A DNA stretch of 64,000 nt from CAVQNQ01 sp963714205 (GTDB taxonomy: Bacteria > Acidobacteriota > Terriglobia > Bryobacterales > Bryobacteraceae), in NCBI GenBank assembly GCA_963714205.1, contig CAVQNQ010000007.1, positions 309,708 to 373,707 on the forward strand, in the 5' to 3' direction. Under the pieces are notes generated by a model, which saw only the letters and a list, made by a program, of their open reading frames with translations, did no database searches and was not told the origin of the DNA. Below are positions 52,395 to 59,494 of the stretch, one piece after another; position 1 is the first letter of the stretch; each line of letters starts with the position of its first letter. The position numbers were made by a program, and so were the translations under genes.

Positions 52395-53301
52395 GGCTGA
52401 ATCCGAGGGTATGCTTCCCATCGGCGACATGGAGATTCCCTGCTACGTCCTGGAGGATGGAACCCGCGTTATCAGCCAACGTGGAATGCAAACGACCGTT
52501 GGCATGTCCACTGGTGGAGGCAGGGACCGCAAGGACCCTGAAGGCGGCGCGCACAGAATTGCTAAATTTGCCTCGAAACTTGAGCTAAGTTATTCAAAAC
52601 ACAGTGGCGTTCCCGCGCGCGGCAAACTGTCGGAAAAACTAACGAAACCGCTAGTTTTCGTTCCCGCGCGGGGAGGGAATCCGGCATACGGGCAGGAAGC
52701 GACGGCGCTAATTGACTTCTGTGAACTTATTCTAAAATGCCGCGATGAGAACCTACTCACGCCGTACCAGAAGCGCTCATACGCCGATAGGGCAGAAAAG
52801 GTCATTCGGGCATTTGCAAAGGTCGGCATCATCGCGGTTATTGATGAAGTCACCGGACACCAGTACAAGCGGCCCCACGACGAACTGACGAAGATCCTAG
52901 CGCTGTACGTTCTTCCCGAGCACCGGCCCTGGGTGAGCCGCATTCCGCCCGAATACACTCGGGAACTCTATCGAGTGTGGGGATGGGAATCAACATCCCA
53001 GCGTGGGCCACGCTTCGCTGGCAAACTCACACGCAAACTGCTCTACGAACCATTACCGGCACCCGTGCTGCCCAAACTGGACGAACTGAATCCGCAAAAC
53101 GCGAAATACCAGCGGAAGAGGAAACACTTCCAACACTTAACCGAAGGCGTGGGGCTTCAGCACTTCAGATCTCAGTTAGCGGCGGTCATGGCACTATTGC
53201 GGGCCTCCCCCAATAAGCGCATATTCCTAACACTGTTCAATCGGGCATTCGGGAAGCAGGGTGGGCTGTTTACTGATCAGGAGTTGGAAGACGAGAAATA
53301 G
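52375..53301 (+). CDS. P63C-domain protein
   Basis: A 308-residue protein; the ATG follows GAGGAG and overlaps the previous gene by 20 bp. The N-terminal part has IPCYVLEDGTRVISQRGMQTTVG; the P63C domain begins at GNPAYGQEATALIDFCELIL and continues through VGIIAVIDEVTGHQYKR, RPWVSRIPPEYTRELYRVWGW, FAGKLTRKLLYEPL and HKH-like RKRKHFQHLTEGVG to ALLRASPN. P63C proteins occur in phages and mobile DNA; their biochemical role is not established. Confidence 0.9.
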   Translation: MREKLVRAESEGMLPIGDMEIPCYVLEDGTRVISQRGMQTTVGMSTGGGRDRKDPEGGAHRIAKFASKLELSYSKHSGVPARGKLSEKLTKPLVFVPARGGNPAYGQEATALIDFCELILKCRDENLLTPYQKRSYADRAEKVIRAFAKVGIIAVIDEVTGHQYKRPHDELTKILALYVLPEHRPWVSRIPPEYTRELYRVWGWESTSQRGPRFAGKLTRKLLYEPLPAPVLPKLDELNPQNAKYQRKRKHFQHLTEGVGLQHFRSQLAAVMALLRASPNKRIFLTLFNRAFGKQGGLFTDQELEDEK

Positions 53302-53309
53302 GCAATTTT

Positions 53310-53392
53310 GGAGGGCGTCTAGCTGGCGCCAGGAGCGGTCTTATGAACCGCAATGCTCTGCCGGGCATGGGGTCCGATCCCCCCGCCCTCCG
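53310..53392 (+). tRNA. Unusual 8/4 tRNA with long variable arm, anticodon UAU, inside the transposon
   Basis: An 83-nt cloverleaf. Acceptor: 8 perfect pairs, GGAGGGCG (53310-53317) with CGCCCTCC (53384-53391). D-arm with loop AGCTGGCGCC containing the GG pair. Anticodon arm GCGGT-CTTATGA-ACCGC, anticodon TAT at 53342-53344. Variable arm: six pairs ATGCTC/GGGCAT with loop TGCC. T-arm: only 4 pairs GGGG/CCCC around TCCGATC (C55 instead of U55). Discriminator G73; CCA not encoded. The 8+4 stack, long variable arm and G73 resemble serine-accepting 'allo-tRNAs' with 8/4 geometry. With a normal 7/5 fold the outer T-stem pair would be T-C, so 8/4 is clearly better. It begins 8 bp after the P63C stop, so co-transcription is likely. 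Confidence 0.82.
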
Positions 53393-53429
53393 CTGATAGT
53401 GTATTTGCGTTACCCTTGCGAAGTCAATT

Positions 53430-54230
53430 ATGCCGCAGCCCAGTTTCGTGGTGTGCATAGATGAATCGGGAGATCCAGGGTTCACCTTCACTGGCGCGAA
53501 TCGGTCAACCGAGTGGTTTGTTATTGCCGCAATCGTCGGCCTGAATGATCGATCTGTCGAGATGAGCGATGCGGTTCGCGGGGCTAAACTTGGGGTCGGA
53601 TGGACCCCCACTAAGCCCTTGCACTTCAAGAAGGTTAAGCATGGCCGCCGCGAATGCGTGGTCACGGCCATTCTGCGAGACCCAACGCTCTTTCGGGCGA
53701 TGGTTGCCATGATCCACAAACCAAGCCTTACGGAAGTGGAATCCCTTCGCGACCAGAACCGACTGTACTTCTACTACACTCGATATCTTCTTGAGAGGGC
53801 ATCTTGGCTATGCCGTGACAGTCGTGAGGCTTCCGCCCATCAGCACGGCGACGGCACAGCCAAAGTCATATTCTCCTCGATGAATGAACTGTCGCGCGCC
53901 AACATAGAAGCATATTTCAAGAAGCTTGAGACCGGGAAGACCGAAATCGACTGGTCTATTCTTCGGCCCGATCAATTCGAAACGTTGACGCCCGGAAAGC
54001 ACGGAGGCCTCCAATTGGCGGACGTGATCGCCGGCTCATTTTACTGCCCGAATCACCATTGCGAGAACCACCGTACCGATGAGTGGGTGCGTCTTCTGCG
54101 GCCTGTAATGTACCGAAGCCGACGCGGGAAATACCAAGGATATGGTATAAAACTCTGTCCCAAGCAGGCCGAAAATCAAAACGCCCAGAACGCGTTAGCT
54201 CCCTGGGCGTCAAAATATTACCCGCTGTAG
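53430..54230 (+). CDS. DUF3800-domain protein
   Basis: A 266-residue protein with the DUF3800 pattern: N-terminal FVVCIDESGDPGF, LHFKKVKHG in the middle, and HGGLQLADVIAGSFY with the conserved Asp near residue 200. The family has an RNase H-like fold with acidic residues and is common in mobile and defence-linked loci, but its activity is not established. Four of its 11 or so isoleucine codons are AUA, including that in the CIDESG motif. Confidence 0.9.
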   Translation: MPQPSFVVCIDESGDPGFTFTGANRSTEWFVIAAIVGLNDRSVEMSDAVRGAKLGVGWTPTKPLHFKKVKHGRRECVVTAILRDPTLFRAMVAMIHKPSLTEVESLRDQNRLYFYYTRYLLERASWLCRDSREASAHQHGDGTAKVIFSSMNELSRANIEAYFKKLETGKTEIDWSILRPDQFETLTPGKHGGLQLADVIAGSFYCPNHHCENHRTDEWVRLLRPVMYRSRRGKYQGYGIKLCPKQAENQNAQNALAPWASKYYPL

Positions 54231-54429
54231 GCCTCGGGTCCAGGGATCCCACCAATACTGGCTGCCGTTCAAACGAACGACCCTGGATTGTCCCCGCAAA
54301 TGCCTACAGCTATAAGGTAAACCTTCACAAACTATTGCGCAATAGGGAATTTATCAATATAGCAGGTCGCCGCACACTGTATCCAGTAAGCCTAATGTTT
54401 TCAGTGGTGCCGTGGGGTATAATGGTCTC

Positions 54430-54567
54430 GTGGACACCCTCAAAGTCCCCAAAGCCGAATTCGAGGCCGTCATCAAGGCCCTGCTAAACGCGCCGCCGAT
54501 ACCGTTAGCCGATATACCACGCAAGCGGGAGCCGAAGGCGAAGCGGACGGACAAGAAGCGCGGTTAG
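54430..54567 (+). CDS. Possible small basic protein of the transposon
   Basis: A 45-residue ORF from GTG 54430: an amphipathic first half (VDTLKVPKAEFEAVIKALL), a Pro-rich hinge (NAPPIPLADIP) and a Lys/Arg-rich tail (RKREPKAKRTDKKRG). A TATAAT hexamer (54418-54423) lies 6 bp upstream. It may be real because it is well composed, but there is no ribosome site. Confidence 0.45.
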   Translation: MDTLKVPKAEFEAVIKALLNAPPIPLADIPRKREPKAKRTDKKRG

Positions 54568-54645
54568 CGTCTCGGCTCGCCAACCAAGCGGGCCAGCACC
54601 TTCTTTGCGGCCTTCTTTCTCTGTCTCTTGTTCACCGGCCTGTCA

Positions 54646-54661
54646 CCACAACACATTGTGG
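54646..54661. repeat. Subterminal hairpin at the right end of the transposon
   Basis: CCACAA and TTGTGG form a perfect 6-bp stem with a CACA loop, 13 bp inside the right inverted repeat. May insulate the element from read-through or help end recognition; there is no match near the left end. Confidence 0.35.
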
Positions 54662-54674
54662 TTCCGTGGGCGTG

Positions 54675-54697
54675 TTGTTGTCAAGTAGATAATCACG
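54675..54697 (-). repeat. Right terminal inverted repeat of the IS1595-type transposon
   Basis: 23 bp, exact reverse complement of 50849-50871, followed directly by the 8-bp target duplication. Confidence 0.95.
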
Positions 54698-54705
54698 CTT
54701 TAGGC
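54698..54705. repeat. Target site duplication, right copy
   Basis: CTTTAGGC, identical to 50841-50848. It ends 45 bp before the lexA start codon. Confidence 0.93.
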
Positions 54706-54750
54706 TTGATTTTCCCTTTTTATTCGCCCACAATAGAACAGAGGCATTCC

Positions 54751-55374
54751 ATGGCGCTCACCAAACGGCAGAAACAGGTGCTCGATTTCATCGCCAATTT
54801 CGTGGACGAGAACGGCTATTGCCCCAGCTACGACGAGATCGCACGGGGGCTCAATCTGGCATCGCTGGCCACGGTGCACAAACACATCTCGGTCTTGGAG
54901 GCCAAGAGCTATCTCAAGCGGGGATTCAACCAGAGCCGTTCGATCGAGCTTTCTTCCAAATATACACAGGAGCAGAGGCGCACGAAGCCCGCGGCGCTCG
55001 AGATCCCCCTGCTGGGGCGGATCGCGGCGGGGCTTCCGGTCGAGGCCATAGAGCAGCGCGACATGCTCGGCTTCGCGGATTTCGCCGGCGCCAAGGGCGC
55101 TTACGCGCTGGAGGTGCGGGGCGATTCCATGATCGACGACCACATCTGCGACGGCGACTATATTCTGCTCGAACGCGCTGCCGAGACGCACGACGGCGAT
55201 ATCGTCGTGGCTCTCGTGGCGGGGAGCGAAACTACTTTGAAGCGGTTCTACAAAGAAACCGGGGACATGGTCCGCCTGCAACCCGCCAACTCGGCGCTAA
55301 AACCGATCCTGGTTCCGGCGCGGGATGTGCAGATACAAGGCAGACTGCTAGCGGTGCTCCGGAAGTACCGGTAG
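54751..55374 (+). CDS. lexA: LexA SOS repressor
   Basis: A 207-residue LexA. Winged helix KRQKQVLDFIANFVDENGYCPSYDEIA at the N-terminus; cleavage site Ala-Gly in GRIAAGLPVEA; catalytic Ser in EVRGDSMID and Lys in SETTLKRFYKE. It represses the DNA-damage regulon and cuts itself when RecA is active. The start has a CAGAGG site. The transposon ends 53 bp before the ATG, so the native promoter or operator may have been displaced and lexA may now be driven from inside or near the element. Confidence 0.95.
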   Translation: MALTKRQKQVLDFIANFVDENGYCPSYDEIARGLNLASLATVHKHISVLEAKSYLKRGFNQSRSIELSSKYTQEQRRTKPAALEIPLLGRIAAGLPVEAIEQRDMLGFADFAGAKGAYALEVRGDSMIDDHICDGDYILLERAAETHDGDIVVALVAGSETTLKRFYKETGDMVRLQPANSALKPILVPARDVQIQGRLLAVLRKYR

Positions 55375-55377
55375 AAA

Positions 55378-55689
55378 TCAGGCCGTCGCGCCCGCCGCGC
55401 GGGCGTGCAGTTCACGCTCGGCGCGAGACCAGTCTTCCGCGGCGGATCCGCCCTGGCGGCCGCGCGCTTCCCAGTAAGCGTAAGCCAGGCGAGCGATCTC
55501 GTCGTGACTAACAGGTGCAGCGGCAGTAAGAGGAGCAGGCGCGGGGGGTGGCGCTTCGACAGTGGCGGGTTCGGGGTCGTCGGCGGGCGGGGCGGAATGC
55601 TTCGGATGTACGGTGACGGCCGGCTTGCGGCGCGGCACGGGTCCAGAGGATATAACGAGATCGTTATCGGGTTTATGCTTTCTAGCCAT
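55378..55689 (-). CDS. DUF2934-domain small protein
   Basis: A 103-residue protein. After a basic, Pro/Ala-rich first half, the C-terminal 40 residues (HDEIARLAYAYWEARGRQGG, then DWSRAEREL) match the DUF2934 motif common in Acidobacteria and Proteobacteria. Function unknown. It converges on lexA with a 3-bp gap. Confidence 0.85.
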   Translation of the reverse strand: MARKHKPDNDLVISSGPVPRRKPAVTVHPKHSAPPADDPEPATVEAPPPAPAPLTAAAPVSHDEIARLAYAYWEARGRQGGSAAEDWSRAERELHARAAGATA

Positions 55690-55804
55690 GTTATGGTCCG
55701 ATTCTCCCAGACTGTTAATTCACTCATTATTCTAACCGATAGGAGTGTGCGAACCCATCAAAACTTTGTATCAACTTGATTACCATGGTGAGATTTACGA
55801 CCAC

Positions 55805-57124
55805 ATGGCGCGAGTAGTGTATAGTGTGGGTAGATTGCGAATCGGCATAATTACGGTGATCGCGCTGGCGCTCGCCGCGCAAGCCCTGTCCGCGGCTCCC
55901 AAGGTTATTGCGGTGAACGTGGATGGGATGGTGCATCCGGTTACCACCGAGATCGTGCGCGCCGCGATCGCGCAGGCCAAACAGGAAAACGCGGATCTCC
56001 TGCTGGTCCGCCTCAATACTCCCGGCGGATTGATGGATGCCATGCGCGAGACCATCGAGGCGATCGTCTCCTCGCCGGTGCCGGTGGTCACCTACGTGGC
56101 TCCCAGCGGCGGACGCGCGGCCTCGGCGGGCTTCTTCATTCTGGAATCCGGCGATATCGCGGCGATGGCGCCGGGGACCAATACCGGCGCGGCTCATCCG
56201 GTGGCCATGGGCGGCGAGATGGATGCCGTGATGAAGCAGAAGGTCGAGAACGATGCCGCCGCTTACCTGCGCAGCATCTGCGCCAAACGGGGCCGCAACA
56301 GCGCCCTGGCCGAGACGGCGGTGCGCGAAAGCAAATCCTTTACCGACCGGGAAGCTCTCGACCAGCACCTCATCGATCTGATCGCGCCCAGCGACCAGGC
56401 CCTGCTTGCCGCCCTCGATGGCCGCGCGGTGACGCGCTTCGATGGCTCCACGCGGACACTGCACACCTCCGGAGCGGCGGTCGAGGAGTACCAGAGAAGC
56501 GCGCGGCAGAAGTTCATCTCCGCCATCGCCGACCCCAACATCGCGCTGGTGCTGCTGGTGATCGGCGCGCTCTGCATCTATGTCGAGTTCACCACGCCGG
56601 GAGCCATCGCGCCCGGAGTCGTGGGAGCCATCCTGGCGCTGCTGGGACTTTCGGCGCTCTCCGTGCTGCCCATCAACTGGCTGGGTGCGGCGCTGCTGGT
56701 GCTGGCTTTCACGCTGTTCGCGCTGGAAGCCAAATTCGCCTCGCACGGCGTGCTGGCGGTGGGCGGCGCGGTTTCCATGGTGCTGGGCGCCGTGATGCTG
56801 ATTAACAGCCCCTTCCCGGAGATGCGCATTCATTGGAGCACCGCCATCGCCCTGGCCGTCCCGTTTACCGGTATCACGGTTTTGCTGCTGTCGCTGGCGC
56901 TGCGCTCGCGAAACGCCAAAGTCGAGACGGGGAGCGAGGGCATGATCGGCGAGATCGGCTCGGCGCTCACGCCGCTGGCCCCCGAAGGCAAGGTCTTCGT
57001 GCACGGCGAATATTGGGACGCGGTGGCGCGGCTGCCGGTGAGCACCGGCGCGCGCGTGCGCGTCGTATCGATCGACAAGTTGAAGCTCATGGTGGAACCG
57101 GTCCCGGACCGGAGTGGAGGCTGA
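55805..57124 (+). CDS. nfeD: NfeD-type membrane serine protease
   Basis: From ATG 55805 the protein has 439 residues: signal sequence (IGIITVIALALAAQALSAA), a ClpP-fold protease domain with RLNTPGGLMDAMRE and the nucleophile serine in PSGGRAASAGFFI, then four or five membrane helices (about 245-370) and a C-terminal OB-fold NfeD domain. It partners with the slipin encoded next, which it may cleave (1510-N/1511-type pairs), in membrane quality control. Confidence 0.92.
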   Translation: MARVVYSVGRLRIGIITVIALALAAQALSAAPKVIAVNVDGMVHPVTTEIVRAAIAQAKQENADLLLVRLNTPGGLMDAMRETIEAIVSSPVPVVTYVAPSGGRAASAGFFILESGDIAAMAPGTNTGAAHPVAMGGEMDAVMKQKVENDAAAYLRSICAKRGRNSALAETAVRESKSFTDREALDQHLIDLIAPSDQALLAALDGRAVTRFDGSTRTLHTSGAAVEEYQRSARQKFISAIADPNIALVLLVIGALCIYVEFTTPGAIAPGVVGAILALLGLSALSVLPINWLGAALLVLAFTLFALEAKFASHGVLAVGGAVSMVLGAVMLINSPFPEMRIHWSTAIALAVPFTGITVLLLSLALRSRNAKVETGSEGMIGEIGSALTPLAPEGKVFVHGEYWDAVARLPVSTGARVRVVSIDKLKLMVEPVPDRSGG

Positions 57125-57125
57125 A

Positions 57126-57935
57126 ATGGATTCGAGCGTGATCCTCGTCGCAGTGGTGGTTATCGTCGTCATTTACCTGCTGAATTCGATCAAGATTCTG
57201 CGGGAGTACGAACGCGGCGTGATTTTCCGGCTGGGCCGGCTGCTGGATCGGCCCAAGGGCCCCGGCATCATCCTGGTATTTGCGCCCATCGACCGCATGG
57301 TGCGGGTTTCGCTGCGCATCGATACCCTGGAAGTCCCCGCGCAGGATGTGGTGACGCGCGACAACGTCACCGTGAAGGTGAACGCGGTCATTTATTTCCG
57401 GGTCATCGATCCGCGGCTGGCGGTGGTGGAGGTGTCGAATTTCCTGTACGCCACCTCGCAGCTTGCCCAAACCACGCTGCGCAGTGTGCTGGGCGAAGTG
57501 GATCTCGATACGCTGCTCAGCCAGCGCGAATCGCTCAACGTCCGCCTGCAATCGATCCTCGACCAGCACACTTCCCCGTGGGGCGTGAAGGTGACCATGG
57601 TGGAAGTCAAGCAGGTGGACCTGGCCGAACAGATGATCCGCGTGATCGCGCGGCAGGCCGAGGCGGAACGCGAGCGGCGCGCTAAGATCATTCACGCGGA
57701 AGGCGAGTATACGGCCGCGGAGAAGCTGGCCATGGCGGCGGAGGTGATCCAGCGGCAGCCGGCGGCGCTCCAGTTGCGGTACTTGCAGACGCTCGTCGAG
57801 ATCGGCACCGAGAAGAACACCACCATCGTTTTCCCGCTGCCAATCGATATAATTGCTTCATTGGGGCGCGCGCTGGACCATGTCGCTAACGCGAAGGGTC
57901 CCGGCGCGGGCACTCCCGACAAGCATGCGGAATAA
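57126..57935 (+). CDS. Slipin/stomatin-family SPFH protein
   Basis: A 269-residue membrane-anchored SPFH protein: one N-terminal helix (SSVILVAVVVIVVIYLL), REYERGVIFRLGRL, the SPFH core (VPAQDVVTRDNVTVKVNAVIYFRV), and a coiled-coil EAERERRAKIIHAEGEY. Starts 1 bp after nfeD ends, the classical nfeD-slipin operon that organises membrane microdomains. Confidence 0.94.
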   Translation: MDSSVILVAVVVIVVIYLLNSIKILREYERGVIFRLGRLLDRPKGPGIILVFAPIDRMVRVSLRIDTLEVPAQDVVTRDNVTVKVNAVIYFRVIDPRLAVVEVSNFLYATSQLAQTTLRSVLGEVDLDTLLSQRESLNVRLQSILDQHTSPWGVKVTMVEVKQVDLAEQMIRVIARQAEAERERRAKIIHAEGEYTAAEKLAMAAEVIQRQPAALQLRYLQTLVEIGTEKNTTIVFPLPIDIIASLGRALDHVANAKGPGAGTPDKHAE

Positions 57936-58557
57936 CGATACCGGCGAATTCGAACTGGTGGTTGGCAACCGGCAACTGCTGAGCGGTTTTTTCATCGTCG
58001 TTCTCCTCTTCGCGGTGGCGTTCGCGATGGGGTATATCTTCGGGCAGAACTCGCCGCGGTCGGCGCGCGTGCAGCCGGAAGGCGCGCCCGTTGCATCCGC
58101 TCCGGCCGAGACGCGGCCTCCCGCGGCATCGCCCGCTCCTCCCCCGGAGACGCCGCCGATAGCTTCCGTGGATTCACAGAGCGCGGAAAGCGCGGCGGGC
58201 GCTATGCCGGGCACGCCCGAGCCGGTCCCGCAGCCCACCACTCAGCCGGCCCGCGAATCCCCGGCGGCCGCTCCGCCTCCGCCGCCCCAGTCTGCCCCGG
58301 CTGCCGCTGCGCCGGCGGCTCCCGCGGTTCCCTCTCCGGAAGCGGCTCCGGGCGCGTACTGGCAAGTCATGGCGCTCAGCCAGGCAGAAGCCGAGGTAGT
58401 GGTCAAGGCTCTCAAGGACAAGGGCTTTCCAGCCTCGACCTCGCCCGGTCCGAACAACCTGGTGCGCGTGCTGGTGGGACCTTACAAGGATACCCAGTCC
58501 ATGGGCCGCGCCAAGACGCAGCTCGAGAGCGCCGGCTTCCACCCCATCCGGAAATAG
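57925..58557 (+). CDS. SPOR-domain membrane protein
   Basis: A 210-residue bitopic protein: short cytoplasmic start, one helix (LLSGFFIVVLLFAVAFAMGYIFG), a long Pro/Ala linker through the periplasm, and a C-terminal SPOR domain (YWQVMALSQAEAEVVVKALK...NNLVRVLVGPYKD...AKTQLESAGFHPIRK) that binds denuded peptidoglycan at division sites. Overlaps the slipin gene by 11 bp. Confidence 0.88.
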   Translation: MRNNDTGEFELVVGNRQLLSGFFIVVLLFAVAFAMGYIFGQNSPRSARVQPEGAPVASAPAETRPPAASPAPPPETPPIASVDSQSAESAAGAMPGTPEPVPQPTTQPARESPAAAPPPPPQSAPAAAAPAAPAVPSPEAAPGAYWQVMALSQAEAEVVVKALKDKGFPASTSPGPNNLVRVLVGPYKDTQSMGRAKTQLESAGFHPIRK

Positions 58558-58558
58558 C

Positions 58559-59494
58559 GTGAACGAATCGTTGGTACAGATAAGTGGCGATCCGCGGCCG
58601 GCCGCTCCGCCGCGATCCCGGCTGCCCGAGTGGGCGCGCAAGAGCCCCACGCATTTCGAATCGCTCAACCGCCTGAAGGGCGATCTTCGCCGCCTCAACC
58701 TGCACACCGTCTGCGAATCGGCGCGCTGCCCCAATATCCACGAGTGTTTCCATCGCGGCGCCGCTACGTTCATGATTCTGGGCAACCGCTGCACGCGCGG
58801 CTGCGGCTTCTGCTCCGTGCCCAAGGGCCATCCCGCGCGCCACGACATGCGCCTCGATCCTGCCGAGCCCGCCAACGTGGCCCGTATGGCGGCCGGAATG
58901 CGCCTGTGCTACGTCGTGATCACCAGTGTGAACCGGGACGACCTGGAAGATGGCGGCTCGCGCCATTTCGCCGAGACGGTGCGCCAGGTGAGGGCAGCCG
59001 TGCCGGCAGCCCGCGTCGAGGTGCTGACGCCCGATTTCCAAGGCGACCTCGCCGCAGTCGCGCGCGTGCTCGATGCCGGGCCGCACGTCTTCAACCACAA
59101 CGTCGAGACCGTTCCGCGGCTCTACCGCCGGGTGCGCCCGCAGGCCGATTACGCGCAATCGCTGGCCGTGCTGGAATTCGCGCGGCGATACGCCGGAGAG
59201 CACCTGACCAAGTCGGGCCTCATGGTAGGCTTGGGCGAAACGGAGGACGAAGTGCGCGCACTGCTGCGGGACCTGCGCTCGGCCGGCACCGATGTGGTAA
59301 CCATCGGCCAGTATCTTCAGCCCACGCGGCGCAACCTGCCGGTGGCCGAGTTTATCGCGCCGCGACAGTTCGAGGCTTATCGCGACTACGGCCTCTCGCT
59401 GGGATTCAGAACGGTTTTTAGCGGCCCGCTGGTGCGCAGCTCCTACATGGCCGACGCGGTTAGCGAAGAGGCGGCGCGGCGGGCATCGTGCTGA
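58559..59494 (+). CDS. lipA: Lipoyl synthase
   Basis: A 311-residue radical SAM enzyme that inserts sulfur into octanoyl groups. Auxiliary cluster CESARCPNIHEC and the radical SAM motif CTRGCGFC are both complete; the C-terminal RSSYMAD serine ligand is present. GTG start 58559, 1 bp after the previous gene; lnt overlaps its end by 7 bp. Confidence 0.96.
   Translation: MNESLVQISGDPRPAAPPRSRLPEWARKSPTHFESLNRLKGDLRRLNLHTVCESARCPNIHECFHRGAATFMILGNRCTRGCGFCSVPKGHPARHDMRLDPAEPANVARMAAGMRLCYVVITSVNRDDLEDGGSRHFAETVRQVRAAVPAARVEVLTPDFQGDLAAVARVLDAGPHVFNHNVETVPRLYRRVRPQADYAQSLAVLEFARRYAGEHLTKSGLMVGLGETEDEVRALLRDLRSAGTDVVTIGQYLQPTRRNLPVAEFIAPRQFEAYRDYGLSLGFRTVFSGPLVRSSYMADAVSEEAARRASC

Larger units (their letters stand above)
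50849..54697 (+). mobile_element. IS1595-type transposon with passenger genes and a tRNA gene
   Basis: A complete 3,849-bp element. Both ends carry the same perfect 23-bp inverted repeat (50849-50871, starting CGTGATTATCTACTTGACAA; 54675-54697) and are flanked by an identical 8-bp duplication, proving insertion as a unit. Contents in order: transposase, zinc-ribbon/HTH protein, P63C protein, tRNA, DUF3800 protein, possible 45-aa protein, all on the plus strand. Perfect ends and duplication indicate a recent insertion. Its base and codon use (frequent AUA isoleucine codons) differ from the host. Passenger genes are known in some IS1595 relatives; this cargo combination with a tRNA I do not recognise. 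Confidence 0.93.

Noticed and set aside
53310..53392. Reading the transposon tRNA as an ordinary 7/5 tRNA-Ile
   Set aside because: That fold leaves a T-C mismatch at the T-stem base and ignores a perfect eighth acceptor pair and a 6-pair variable arm; it remains the main alternative if charging proves to be Ile.
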